Source: Aminipila butyrica (GTDB taxonomy: Bacteria; Bacillota; Clostridia; Peptostreptococcales; Anaerovoracaceae). Taken from it: 64,000 nt of DNA. This document shows positions 9,408 through 18,074 of the stretch, piece after piece (within the stretch, counting starts at the first letter, position 1; every line of letters starts with the position of its first letter). Position numbers and translations under genes: made by a program. A model generated the notes under the pieces. That model ran no database searches and was not told the DNA's origin. It saw only the letters and a program-made list of their open reading frames with translations. The stretch is taken from contig NZ_CP048649.1 in assembly GCF_010669305.1 (NCBI RefSeq), positions 744,001-808,000 of the forward strand, written 5' to 3'.

Positions 9408-9421
9408 GGTATAGGTGAAAT

Positions 9422-9961
9422 ATGGAGAAGATGAAAATGGAAACGGATAGAAAGCGGAGCAGCGGTCGGAGAGCAGCCCTGGGAGGCTTGCTGTTGGCAC
9501 TGTCCTTGATTTGCATCTATGGGGCGTCTTTTGTGCCTGGATTTGAAATCACCCTCTACACCCTCAGTTCCGTGTTTGTTCCCATCATGATGATTGAGAC
9601 AAAGGGAAAGGGGGGCTGGGCCCTGTATGGAGCCTGTTCTATTCTGGCATTGGTGCTGTTGCCTAACAAGCTGGCGGCTTTCCCATATATCTTTTTCTTC
9701 GGTATCTATGGTCTTATCAAGTTTTACGTGGAGAAAATCAAGAATCCCATCTTGCAGCTGAGTCTGAAATTTGTGATTTTTACAGTCATCATGGTAGTGG
9801 TCTACCGATTCTTCTATGACCTGTTCTTTAGTGTTATTACACTGAAAGAGGGTCCGGCTATTGTGCTCCTCCTTCTAGGTGAGTTTCTATTCTTCTTATA
9901 TGATATTTTGCTGACGGGAGCGATTAACTTTTACTACAAACGGTTTTATGGCCGCATATAA
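9422..9961 (+). CDS. Small multi-span membrane protein, unknown function
   Basis: 179 residues. After a basic N-terminus (about 20 residues), hydrophobic stretches suggest five membrane segments: LGGLLLALSLICIYGASF, LYTLSSVFVPIMMI, GACSILALVLLP with AAFPYIFFFGIYGLI, LKFVIFTVIMVVVYRFF, and IVLLLLGEFLFFLYDILL. The size and layout recall small transporter-like or ECF substrate-binding-like membrane proteins, but I recognise no family motif. It starts 14 nt after the J-domain gene and ends at a strong terminator, so it is probably the last gene of that transcript. Confidence 0.75.
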   Translation: MEKMKMETDRKRSSGRRAALGGLLLALSLICIYGASFVPGFEITLYTLSSVFVPIMMIETKGKGGWALYGACSILALVLLPNKLAAFPYIFFFGIYGLIKFYVEKIKNPILQLSLKFVIFTVIMVVVYRFFYDLFFSVITLKEGPAIVLLLLGEFLFFLYDILLTGAINFYYKRFYGRI

Positions 9962-9974
9962 ATTGATTCATCAG

Positions 9975-10019
9975 ATGCGAAGGAAAATTCTCCGGTTCTC
10001 CTTCGCATTTATATTTTTT
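9975..10019 (+). terminator. Rho-independent terminator
   Basis: ATGCGAAGGA pairs perfectly with TCCTTCGCAT across a 14-nt loop, followed by a T-rich tract at 10009-10020. Confidence 0.85.
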
Positions 10020-10110
10020 TGGTTATATTCTGCCCTGCCAAACAATACTTTATTGGGAGTCCGGTCTTCCAAGTCCGGGTCTGGAGTATAGAGAAGCAGG
10101 AGGCAGGTAT

Positions 10111-10854
10111 ATGAACATAGCTATTGTAGGGGCGGGAGCCATGGGAAAGGTTCTGGAGGATGCCGCGGTTCGTCGGCAGGGCACCCGATGCGTGGGGGTC
10201 ATAGAGCCCTTGCAGGGGCTGCGTCTGAGAGATATTCGAGAACGGGTGGATGTGGTGGTGGACTTCAGCCATCCGGTGAATTTAAACCGGATTGAAGAAT
10301 TTGTCCGAGAGGCGGCCTGCGGATTGGTGATGGCCACTACTGGATTCAGTCAAAAGCAGGAGCAGCAGATTCGAGAATTGGCGCAGCTGGTGCCGGTTGT
10401 TCAAGCTGCTAACTTCTCTTTAGGCATTGCTGTCATGAAGAGGGCCTTGGAGCAAATTACGCCAGTGCTTCAAGATAGTTTTGACATGGAAATCATTGAA
10501 AAACATCACCGCAATAAGGTGGATGCTCCCAGCGGCACAGCCAATTTCTTGGCTCAGATACTCAATCCCGATGGAGCGTACCGCCTAACAGCTGGGCGCC
10601 AGGGAGAAAAAAAACGGGGTAAAGAAATTGGCATACACGCTGTGCGAGGAGGAAGCATTGCTGGAGAACATACGGTGATTTTTGCAGGAGAAGATGAGAT
10701 GCTGGAGATTAAGCACACCGCCTTATCCAAAAAGGTTTTTGCACTGGGAGCGTTGAAAGCTGCTGAATTTCTTTACGAAAAGCTGGAAGTAAGCCGGGCC
10801 GGTGGGGAGAAGGCCGCTGGTTTATACAGCATTGAAGAGGTACTGTTCTCGTAG
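10111..10854 (+). CDS. dapB: 4-hydroxy-tetrahydrodipicolinate reductase
   Basis: 247 residues, close to the usual 250-270. It reduces the dapA product in the lysine/diaminopimelate pathway using NAD(P)H; the pathway also feeds peptidoglycan and spore dipicolinate. Visible motifs are the nucleotide-binding IVGAGAMGKVLEDAA, the VVVDFSHP segment and the catalytic HHRNKVDAPSGTA motif. AGGAGG lies 8-9 nt before the ATG. It is isolated from other dap genes here and has its own terminator, so it is probably monocistronic. Confidence 0.94.
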   Translation: MNIAIVGAGAMGKVLEDAAVRRQGTRCVGVIEPLQGLRLRDIRERVDVVVDFSHPVNLNRIEEFVREAACGLVMATTGFSQKQEQQIRELAQLVPVVQAANFSLGIAVMKRALEQITPVLQDSFDMEIIEKHHRNKVDAPSGTANFLAQILNPDGAYRLTAGRQGEKKRGKEIGIHAVRGGSIAGEHTVIFAGEDEMLEIKHTALSKKVFALGALKAAEFLYEKLEVSRAGGEKAAGLYSIEEVLFS

Positions 10855-10897
10855 AGCTTGGAGAGACCTTATGAGACAGCAGATTTGTCAGGAGAAT

Positions 10898-10953
10898 AAA
10901 AAAGACCGTTCCCGAAGCAGTCAAGCTGAACAGCTTTGGAAACGGTATTTTTG
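10898..10953. terminator. Bidirectional terminator between dapB and the csp operon
   Basis: Outer arms ACCGTT and AACGGT enclose an inner AAGCTG-AA-CAGCTT hairpin. A-rich sequence on the left and ATTTTT on the right give a T tract in both directions, suiting these convergent genes. Confidence 0.75.
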
Positions 10954-11058
10954 CAGCAAATTTTATGTTTCTAGCTAATGAATTAGCAGGTATTTACAAC
11001 TTATTTGGTAGCAGACTGTCCTGCCTTTTCTGATTTTGACATAGGTTCGTGCTTATAA

Positions 11059-12747
11059 CTATAGTTCCCGCATGTAGAAGAAGGTTTGCATCAGATTTAG
11101 GGTGCCGAAGCCCCATTGGGGGCTGGGATACTGCATGGCGTCTGTACGCCCGCAGCCTCGAATTAAATAGGCCCGGAGCACAGATGTATCAAACCCTAGG
11201 TTATTGCCTCCAATTAGGCCCCACTGCATCATCAGAGCACAGGCTCCAGCGGTGATAGCCGTGGCTACACTGGTGCCGCTCATGGTGCCGTAACCGCTTG
11301 GATAGTAGCCGCCAATTTGATAGCCAGGGGCTACGAGGTCGGGGATATCAAATGCTGACCGGGTAGGGCCCCAGGAGGATTCTGGATACAGGCTGTTGCG
11401 CAGGCTATTATAAGCCCCACAGCGGATACCTCCCGCAGAATTGGCTGGCGAGGTAATGGTATTGTAGGGATTGGCGGAAAGGAACTCCACTTCTGGCGAA
11501 ACAAATCCTGTCAGCGGTAGCCAGGCGTCAATCCGCCCGCCCAGCAAAATATCTCCGTAAAGGGTGATACTCCAGATACCAGGGGTGGCATCTCGTATGC
11601 GCAGAATGGTTGCCTGATCTCCACTGCCGCCGAGAGGGAAGTAATAGGTAATGCTTACTTCGGATCGTTCCAGAACTAACTGGGTGGTGAAGGTCGACAT
11701 GGATTTAGCAGGAACACGACTGACTAACTCTCCCGTAGGAGAACGGACCGATATGGAGATTCGGTCACTAACGCTATTGGTAATGTTGATGAAAACATTG
11801 CCGGCATTCTCTCCTATCTTTACATCAATAGTGTGGGGCAGTTCTGCCAGATAAAGCTGCTCTGCATGATGATGACGGGCTTGGCTTTCGTTGCCTACGG
11901 CTATGCAGAGGCAGACACCAGGAATATTGGCGATGTTAAATAAATATTCTTCAATAATGCCAAACCCGTCGTGGCTATCATAATTAGACCCTAGCCCCAC
12001 GCAGAGAACCACGGGGCGGTTAAGGGCCCTTGCTTTTTCAAGAATGTATTGGACGCCAATCATCAGGAAGGAAGATTCAAAGGCGTTCTGTTGATTTTCT
12101 GGCACGAAAAAGCGCTCTAGATAATAGGGATAAGCTTTTTTCAGTTTAACCATGATAATTTCTGCATCCGGAGCAGCGCCAATAAAGGAATCAATCGGAT
12201 TTCCGGCAGCTACGGAGGCTAGAAAGGTGCCATGCCCATCCAAATCCATGTGGGGGACCAGCGCTTGGGGGTCATCGGAAGCCAGGGCTGCATTAATCTG
12301 AGCATTAGTGTATTCGGTGCCCAGAGGAAAGCCTTCAGGCGGCGCCCCGGGAATGCTTTGATCGTAAATATATCTAATCTTACTGGTTCCATCTTCATAG
12401 CGGAAGACCGGCAGGGTATAATCAATACCAGTGTCTACGAAGCCTATTAAGACATCTTTTCCTTTCAAGTTTAGGTAAGGCTGCTGCTGAACTTGGATGA
12501 TACCGGAGGCTTCTAAGCTCTCTCGATCCAGAGTGCCCAATACCTTAGGTGTGCAGTTGATGAAATCAGCACCCAGATAAGGAATCAGTTGTGTGTAGAC
12601 GTCTATTGTGGTATAGCAGACAATATATATGCCTACCTGATAATGGGCAAGGAGCCCAGGATGATTCAAAATCAAGGGTTCATATGAAGAACCTTTGCGA
12701 ATGACGAAATCTACCACATTTTCTGAATATAAGATGTTTTCATCCAA
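11059..12747 (-). CDS. Subtilisin-like germination protease, Csp family (copy 1, promoter-distal)
   Basis: 562 residues from a TTG at 12747. An in-frame ATG at 12771 exists, but AGGAGG sits inside the intervening codons 8 nt before the TTG, and similarity to the next paralogue begins at the TTG. An N-terminal prodomain of about 80 residues is followed by an S8 protease domain with an intact triad: Asp in FVDTGIDYT, His in DGHGTFLASVAAG and Ser in GTSVATAITAGA. The domain is interrupted by a beta-rich insert of about 120 residues, as in Clostridium CspA/B/C. These enzymes activate the cortex hydrolase SleC during germination, and sleC is divergent from this cluster. There is no signal peptide, as is usual for Csp proteins. 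Confidence 0.88.
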   Translation of the reverse strand: MDENILYSENVVDFVIRKGSSYEPLILNHPGLLAHYQVGIYIVCYTTIDVYTQLIPYLGADFINCTPKVLGTLDRESLEASGIIQVQQQPYLNLKGKDVLIGFVDTGIDYTLPVFRYEDGTSKIRYIYDQSIPGAPPEGFPLGTEYTNAQINAALASDDPQALVPHMDLDGHGTFLASVAAGNPIDSFIGAAPDAEIIMVKLKKAYPYYLERFFVPENQQNAFESSFLMIGVQYILEKARALNRPVVLCVGLGSNYDSHDGFGIIEEYLFNIANIPGVCLCIAVGNESQARHHHAEQLYLAELPHTIDVKIGENAGNVFINITNSVSDRISISVRSPTGELVSRVPAKSMSTFTTQLVLERSEVSITYYFPLGGSGDQATILRIRDATPGIWSITLYGDILLGGRIDAWLPLTGFVSPEVEFLSANPYNTITSPANSAGGIRCGAYNSLRNSLYPESSWGPTRSAFDIPDLVAPGYQIGGYYPSGYGTMSGTSVATAITAGACALMMQWGLIGGNNLGFDTSVLRAYLIRGCGRTDAMQYPSPQWGFGTLNLMQTFFYMREL

Positions 12748-12796
12748 AGGGATGTACCTCCTGATTAGCATAACGGGACAGCGGTTGCCTTAGCCT

Positions 12797-14488
12797 TTAT
12801 ATTTCCCGCATATTGATAAAGGCTCGAATCAGATTGAGGATGCCATAGCCCCACTGCGAATTTGGATATTGGATGGCATCGCTGCGGCTGCAACCACGTA
12901 TTAGGTAAGCTCGAATAATTGGCGTGCTGAGTCCGAGATCGTTCCCCTCCACAACACCCCATTGTAGCATAAGAGCGCAAGCCCCCGCTGTAATGGCAGC
13001 AGCTACACTGGTTCCATCCATGGTGCCGTAGCCGATGGGATAATAGCCCCCGACTTGGTAGCCAGGGGCTACCAAGTCGGGTACGTTGGCAGCCAAGCGG
13101 GTAGGCCCCCAGGAAGACCGAGGGTACAGGCTGTCCCGCAGGCTGTTATAAGCACCACATCGAATGGAGCCTGAAGCCGTGGCTGGATAGGTGATGGTCG
13201 TATAGGGGTCATAGGACAGAAATTCTACGGAAGGGGATACGAATCCCGTCAGAGGCAGCCAAGCATTGATCTGCCCATCAATGATAATATCTCCGTAAAC
13301 AGTCAGAGTCCAGACCCCTGGGGTGGCACTCAGTATCCGCACGATGGTCAACTGGTCACCGCTGCCTTCGATAGGAAAGTAATAGGAGATGGAAACGCTG
13401 GCTTTTTCTAACACCAAGGAGGTCTCAAAGGTGAAACCGGATTTGGATGGAATCCGATTAATCACCTCTCCTGTAGGGGAGCGAAGGGCTACAGAGATTA
13501 AGTCGCTGACCCGATTGGTCAAGGAGATAAACAAATCTCCAGCATTTTCTCCCACCCGGATATCGATGTTTACTGGTGGGTTTTGCGGCATCATTTTGTA
13601 AGAAAAATGATGCCGAGACTGACTTTCATTGCCTGCGGCTACGCAGGAGCATATTCCTGGAACGTTAGAAACATTAAATAAATATTCCTCAAAGATACTA
13701 TAACCATCGTGACTGTCATAGTTGGAGCCCAAACCAATACAAATAGCTACAGGCCGATTTAATTCTCTGGCTTTTTGTACAATATATTGTATCCCCAGCA
13801 TTAAATTCGTGGAACTGAAAGCATTCTCCTGGTCTGCCGGGACACAGTATCGCTGCAAATAAAAGGGATAAGCTTTTTTTAACTTGACCATGATGATTTC
13901 AGCCTCAGGGGCAGCGCCGATGAAATCGTCTACGGCCCGGCCTGCGGCCACAGAAGCCAAAAAAGTACCGTGACCGGCCACGTCCCGCTGTGGCACGATA
14001 TCGTAAGGGGTAGAAGAGGCTAGGGCGGCGTTAATCTGCTCTTGAGTGTACTCCGTGCCGATAGGGAAGCCTGGAGGTAGAGGTCCGGGTTGAGTTTGAT
14101 CATATATGCAGCAGATTTTACTGGTGCCGTCTTCATAGCGAAAAACATCCTTGGTATAGTCTATACCCGTATCCAAGAAACCCATGAGAACTCCCCGGCC
14201 CTTGAGGCTCAAATAGGGCTGTTGTTGCACTTCTGTAATACCAGAAACTTCTAAGCTGTACCGATCGGTAAGGCCTACTACATTAGGCATGGTATTGACA
14301 ATATCGGCACCGACATGCTCCCGTATTTCCTGGAAGCTGCTGATTGTGGTGTAGCAGATTTGATACGTGTTAGCTACCGTGTGATGAGCCAGTAACCCTG
14401 GATGGTTTAAAATGTAGCTTTCGTAAAAGGAACCGATGCGGATGGTGAAGTCCACGATATCCGGCCCATATAGGAGTTGGGGATCCAA
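12797..14488 (-). CDS. Subtilisin-like germination protease, Csp family (copy 2)
   Basis: 563 residues from a TTG at 14488; the in-frame ATG at 14512 precedes a GGAAAGGAAGG site that points to the TTG 7-8 nt on. It is the closest paralogue of the neighbouring copy 1, with long identical stretches such as the SILNHPGLL-like opening and QQQPYL before the protease domain. The triad is intact: FLDTGIDYT, AGHGTFLASVAAG and DGTSVAAAITAGA. The same prodomain and beta-rich insert are present. It lies 49 bp upstream of copy 1 and about 110 bp downstream of copy 3 in the direction of transcription. It probably works with the other two to process pro-SleC. Confidence 0.88.
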   Translation of the reverse strand: MDPQLLYGPDIVDFTIRIGSFYESYILNHPGLLAHHTVANTYQICYTTISSFQEIREHVGADIVNTMPNVVGLTDRYSLEVSGITEVQQQPYLSLKGRGVLMGFLDTGIDYTKDVFRYEDGTSKICCIYDQTQPGPLPPGFPIGTEYTQEQINAALASSTPYDIVPQRDVAGHGTFLASVAAGRAVDDFIGAAPEAEIIMVKLKKAYPFYLQRYCVPADQENAFSSTNLMLGIQYIVQKARELNRPVAICIGLGSNYDSHDGYSIFEEYLFNVSNVPGICSCVAAGNESQSRHHFSYKMMPQNPPVNIDIRVGENAGDLFISLTNRVSDLISVALRSPTGEVINRIPSKSGFTFETSLVLEKASVSISYYFPIEGSGDQLTIVRILSATPGVWTLTVYGDIIIDGQINAWLPLTGFVSPSVEFLSYDPYTTITYPATASGSIRCGAYNSLRDSLYPRSSWGPTRLAANVPDLVAPGYQVGGYYPIGYGTMDGTSVAAAITAGACALMLQWGVVEGNDLGLSTPIIRAYLIRGCSRSDAIQYPNSQWGYGILNLIRAFINMREI

Positions 14489-14598
14489 AAATGCACCTTC
14501 CTTTCCAATCATTTAAAGTGGTTAAGCTGCAGCCCAACATGGTAGGCCGTTGGCAATAGGTATTGTTTAAGGTCTTCATTGGTGAATAAGCCCAGGGG

Positions 14599-16326
14599 TT
14601 ATGTCAGGGCAAATCCGGATTGGTTATATTCTACTAATAGATCCATGGTATCACATAAGCTTAAGGAGCCGTAACCCCATACGGGATTCGGATAAGCCAG
14701 GTTGGGCAGCCGTTCTGCTCCTTTCCAGAGAAAAGCTTTAATCCGCTGACCGTATAAAAGGGGATCGTTGCCTTGCAAAAGCCCCCATTCCATCATCAAG
14801 GCAGCAGAACCAGTGACAAAGGGAGCAGCTACGCTGGTGCCCGTAAAACGGTCATATCCCCCTCCAGCCTTGGTGGTGAGAATGTTTACCGCAGGAGCAA
14901 CCAAGTCTGGTTTGATAAAATCAATGTTTCGCAGGGTTCCTTGACCGGAGAAATCCGCCATACTGTTAAGCGTGGAATTGTAACCTCCCACGGAAATTAC
15001 TTGGTGAGCAGTGGCAGGTATGGTAATCGTATTGGTAACGGTAGGACGCAGGAAATCTGTCTCTTGGCCCACTTCTTCCAAAGGTGGCAGCCAGATGTCA
15101 AATAACCCGTATGTAATATCCAGGCCGCGGACTGACAATGCCCACAGGCCGGGTGGCATGGGGCCAGATACGCCGCGGAAGAGGATGTAGATTTCCTGGG
15201 CGGTATTGTAGTGGGTAGGCTGGCCGTAGAGCACCGACACCAACACCCCATCCATAGTAAAGCGGGTAACCCGCTGGAATGGAGAAATTTCTCCAGTAGA
15301 GCGGCCGCTGGGAGAGATCACTGAAAAGGTCATGGTGTCCACAAAATTTTTCCAGATAGTCATATAAAGACTGGAAATATTATCGGAAATAGAAAATTCT
15401 ACCCGGTCCGTGGCACCTTGGGTCAGCAGATTGCTATAGTGGTGCCCAGCAGAGGCTTCATTGCCAGCAGCTACACAGATGCACGAGCGCCACCGTTCGG
15501 TCATGTTGTCAATATAGCCTTCGAAAAGAGAACTGCCGTCATGAGAGCCGTTATTGGTACCGTAGCTGATGTTGATGGATACCGGCATGTTAACTTCCTG
15601 AGCTTTAGCGTAAATGTATTTGATAGCTCGCATGATTTCCGTGGTTCGAGTAAAGGCAGCATGACCGGTATGGCCTAATTTCACCACAATGAGCGAGGCA
15701 TTGGGGGCTACGCCTTTTTCTACAGAATCGGATCCCCGGCCGTTGCCCGCAGCGACGCCGGCTACAGCGGTCCCATGGCCTTCTGTATCCCGGCTGGGTA
15801 CAAATTCATAGGGCGTATCGCTGGCTAGGGCTTCGTCAATTTGTGCTTTGGTATATTCTGAACCATTGCGGAAATCCATAGGTGGATTGCCGTCGATGGT
15901 TTGATCCCAAAGAAAAAGGATGCGAGTGCTTCCGTCTTGGTTTTGAAAATCGGAGTGGGTGTAGTCAATACCGGAATCAATGATACCGATGGCTACGCCG
16001 GCTCCGGTGAGGTTGAAAGAAGTAGGCCGCTGAACTTGAGAAATGCAAGCACTGTTCAAACTTTCTCGTAAAAAATAGGTGAGATTTTTTGGCAGCTCCA
16101 CGTATTCTACTTCATTATATTGATAAAGCTTGGCCAGATTAGCCAGGGAAATGGTTAGAATGGCATAGTTCACATCTAAGATTTCCACAAAGGCGTCCAG
16201 CTCAGCGCCTACGGCCATGATATCCCCAGAGTATTTCACGATGACTTCCAGCATGTCTGAATCGCTGTACTGGTCAGAGGTAAAACGTGTCAGCTGATCA
16301 AGGGGTAGGAATGGCTGGTAGATCAT
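14599..16326 (-). CDS. Subtilisin-like germination protease, Csp family (copy 3, promoter-proximal)
   Basis: 575 residues from the ATG at 16326, which has GGAAGG about 8 nt upstream; an ATG two codons earlier is too close to that site. It is more diverged from the other two, with its own prodomain (LPLDQLTRFTSDQYSDSD) and a protease domain holding an intact triad: IIDSGIDYTHSD, EGHGTAVAGVAAG and TGTSVAAPFVTGSAALM. As the first gene of the minus-strand operon it is divergent from sleC with only 57 bp between the start codons. General S8 family membership is certain; the Csp role rests on length, the insert and the sleC neighbour. Confidence 0.87.
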   Translation of the reverse strand: MIYQPFLPLDQLTRFTSDQYSDSDMLEVIVKYSGDIMAVGAELDAFVEILDVNYAILTISLANLAKLYQYNEVEYVELPKNLTYFLRESLNSACISQVQRPTSFNLTGAGVAIGIIDSGIDYTHSDFQNQDGSTRILFLWDQTIDGNPPMDFRNGSEYTKAQIDEALASDTPYEFVPSRDTEGHGTAVAGVAAGNGRGSDSVEKGVAPNASLIVVKLGHTGHAAFTRTTEIMRAIKYIYAKAQEVNMPVSINISYGTNNGSHDGSSLFEGYIDNMTERWRSCICVAAGNEASAGHHYSNLLTQGATDRVEFSISDNISSLYMTIWKNFVDTMTFSVISPSGRSTGEISPFQRVTRFTMDGVLVSVLYGQPTHYNTAQEIYILFRGVSGPMPPGLWALSVRGLDITYGLFDIWLPPLEEVGQETDFLRPTVTNTITIPATAHQVISVGGYNSTLNSMADFSGQGTLRNIDFIKPDLVAPAVNILTTKAGGGYDRFTGTSVAAPFVTGSAALMMEWGLLQGNDPLLYGQRIKAFLWKGAERLPNLAYPNPVWGYGSLSLCDTMDLLVEYNQSGFALT

Positions 16327-16332
16327 AGACAT

Positions 16333-16383
16333 TACCTTCCTTTCTAAAGCATATACATATTATATTGAAAGGGGGTGTAAAAT
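16333..16383. promoter_or_regulatory. Short divergent promoter region between csp operon and sleC
   Basis: A very AT-rich 51-bp stretch carries both ribosome binding sites and leaves room only for overlapping promoters. CATATTATA at 16356-16364 fits the mother-cell sigma-K -10 pattern CATANNNTA, but no convincing -35 is visible, so the sigma factor is a guess. Confidence 0.4.
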
Positions 16384-17685
16384 ATGAGACATTTTAATCG
16401 GTTTAAAAGCCAGCTGATTGATCAAGGGCAGCTGCAAATCAACGTCCGGGAAGAAAATCAGGTCAGGCCCATCGATAACGTAAAGGTGGAAGTCATCCGG
16501 AGGGCGGATTCCACTGTGGTGGAAGAGTTATACACCAATTCCTCGGGGCAGACGGAGACTCTGGAGCTGGCTGCGCCGCCCCTGGAATATTCTTTGACTC
16601 CGGAAAGCGGCAAGCCTTACAGTGAATATGACTTGGCAGTCAGTGCAGAGGGGTTTGAACCTGTTGAGATTGAAGGGGTGCAGATTTTGCCGGAGACCAA
16701 GTCTTTCCAGAATGTGCAGCTGAAACAGAGCCAGCAGCCGGATGAAGCCCAGCAGACGATTCTTATTGATGAGCATACGCTGTGGGGGATTTTTCCGCCA
16801 AAGATTCCAGAAGATGAAGTGAAGCCGCTGCCTGACGCAGGGGGATTTATTGTGCTGCCTGAGCCAGTTATCCCAGAATTCATCGTGGTTCATCTGGGGG
16901 TACCAGCAGACTCGTCAGCGCAAAACGTGTGGGTACCTTTTAAAGATTACATAAAAAATGTAGCCAGCTCGGAGATCTATTCTACTTGGCCTCGGGAAAC
17001 CATCACCGCTAATGTGTTGGCCATTCTCTCCTTTGTGCTGAATCGCGTGTACACAGAATGGTATAGAGGAAAGGGCTATGAATTTACGATTACCAATTCC
17101 ACCGCATATGACCAGGCATTCTTCTATGGTCGGAACATCTTTCAGGAGATTTCCGATGTGGTAGATAATATTTTCAATATGTATATCACCCGACCAGGTA
17201 TTCGTCAGCCGTTGTTTACCCAGTTCTGTGATGGGGTGCGGACAGTTTGTGAAAAGGGTATGGCACAGTGGGGATCTAAGGAACTGGGTGACCAGGGCTA
17301 TGATCATCTGAGCATTTTACGCAATTATTATGGGTTTGACGTCTATTTGCAAGAGGCAACCCAGGTAGAAGGGGTTCCGCTGTCATTTCCAGGGGAAGCC
17401 TTGGCTCTGGGTTCTACGGGTCCGGCAGTACGGACCATTCAGACCCAGCTGAACGCTATCGCAAATAATTATCCAGCTATTCAGAAGGTTCGGGTGGACG
17501 GCGTCTACGGACCGGAGACTGCGGCGGCAGTGACGACATTTCAGCAAATTTTCAATTTGCCGCAGAATGGGGTGGTGGATTTTGCTACGTGGTATCGGAT
17601 TTCCAACATTTACGTGGCGGTAACCAGAATTGCAGAGCTATCAATGCGGCGAGGGCCGGATATAAATCAGCCTTATCGGTATTGA
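16384..17685 (+). CDS. sleC: Spore cortex-lytic enzyme SleC
   Basis: 433 residues, close to the 424-438 of clostridial SleC. An N-terminal pre/pro region (about 1-150) has a carboxypeptidase-regulatory-like beta fold. The central domain (about 180-320) aligns by eye with SpoIID-type lytic transglycosylases: SSEIYSTWP puts Glu197 at the catalytic position and TITNSTAYDQAFFYG matches the substrate-binding segment. The family signature QWGSKELGDQGY follows. The C-terminus is a PG_binding_1 domain (ALGSTGPAVRTIQTQLN, VDGVYGPETAAAV). SleC is stored inactive in the spore and degrades cortex after Csp cleavage. AAGGGGGTG precedes the ATG. Confidence 0.92.
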   Translation: MRHFNRFKSQLIDQGQLQINVREENQVRPIDNVKVEVIRRADSTVVEELYTNSSGQTETLELAAPPLEYSLTPESGKPYSEYDLAVSAEGFEPVEIEGVQILPETKSFQNVQLKQSQQPDEAQQTILIDEHTLWGIFPPKIPEDEVKPLPDAGGFIVLPEPVIPEFIVVHLGVPADSSAQNVWVPFKDYIKNVASSEIYSTWPRETITANVLAILSFVLNRVYTEWYRGKGYEFTITNSTAYDQAFFYGRNIFQEISDVVDNIFNMYITRPGIRQPLFTQFCDGVRTVCEKGMAQWGSKELGDQGYDHLSILRNYYGFDVYLQEATQVEGVPLSFPGEALALGSTGPAVRTIQTQLNAIANNYPAIQKVRVDGVYGPETAAAVTTFQQIFNLPQNGVVDFATWYRISNIYVAVTRIAELSMRRGPDINQPYRY

Positions 17686-17767
17686 ATAGGCATAGACCGC
17701 AACAAATCGGTTAGGAAGAAAGAAAATATACCAAAGTAGTAGGAAAAGAAAAATTTGGGGGAGAAAA

Positions 17768-17810
17768 ACAGAAACGAAATCGTTGAGACCATTGACGTTT
17801 CTGTTTTTTT
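17768..17810 (+). terminator. Rho-independent terminator after sleC
   Basis: ACAGAAACG pairs with CGTTTCTG(T) around a loop of about 19 nt, followed by seven T residues. Confidence 0.8.
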
Positions 17811-17852
17811 CATGCTTTCTGTCAGTTATTAGGGTTTTATGGTAAGGAAGAT

Positions 17853-17980
17853 TATGGTATAATAAACTTTATAGATTGTATTCAGTATTGACGCAAGGGA
17901 TGGGTCATTACGCAGAGATACGATGACGCTTATATGATATAATAAATGCGTTGATTGTATATACAGCGTTGCCGCAGAGA
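17853..17980 (+). repeat. Imperfect direct repeat of about 48 nt, 80-nt period, in the leader of the LytTR regulator gene
   Basis: Units start at 17853 and 17933. Each contains a TATAAT box (17856-17861 and 17937-17942), GATTGTAT, then CAG, and ends in CGCA-rich sequence (GACGCAAGGGA versus GCCGCAGAGA). The second unit is followed by a possible hairpin with arms TCACAC and GTGTGA (17993-18018). The 263 bp between the sleC terminator and the regulator start hold no gene that I can see. Confidence 0.55.
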
Positions 17981-18074
17981 GGCATTTAGAGAATCACACG
18001 GCGATGCAGCTGGTGTGATATCATAAAAAATTAATTTTAAATATAAACATAATTGATATATATGAGGATAATTA

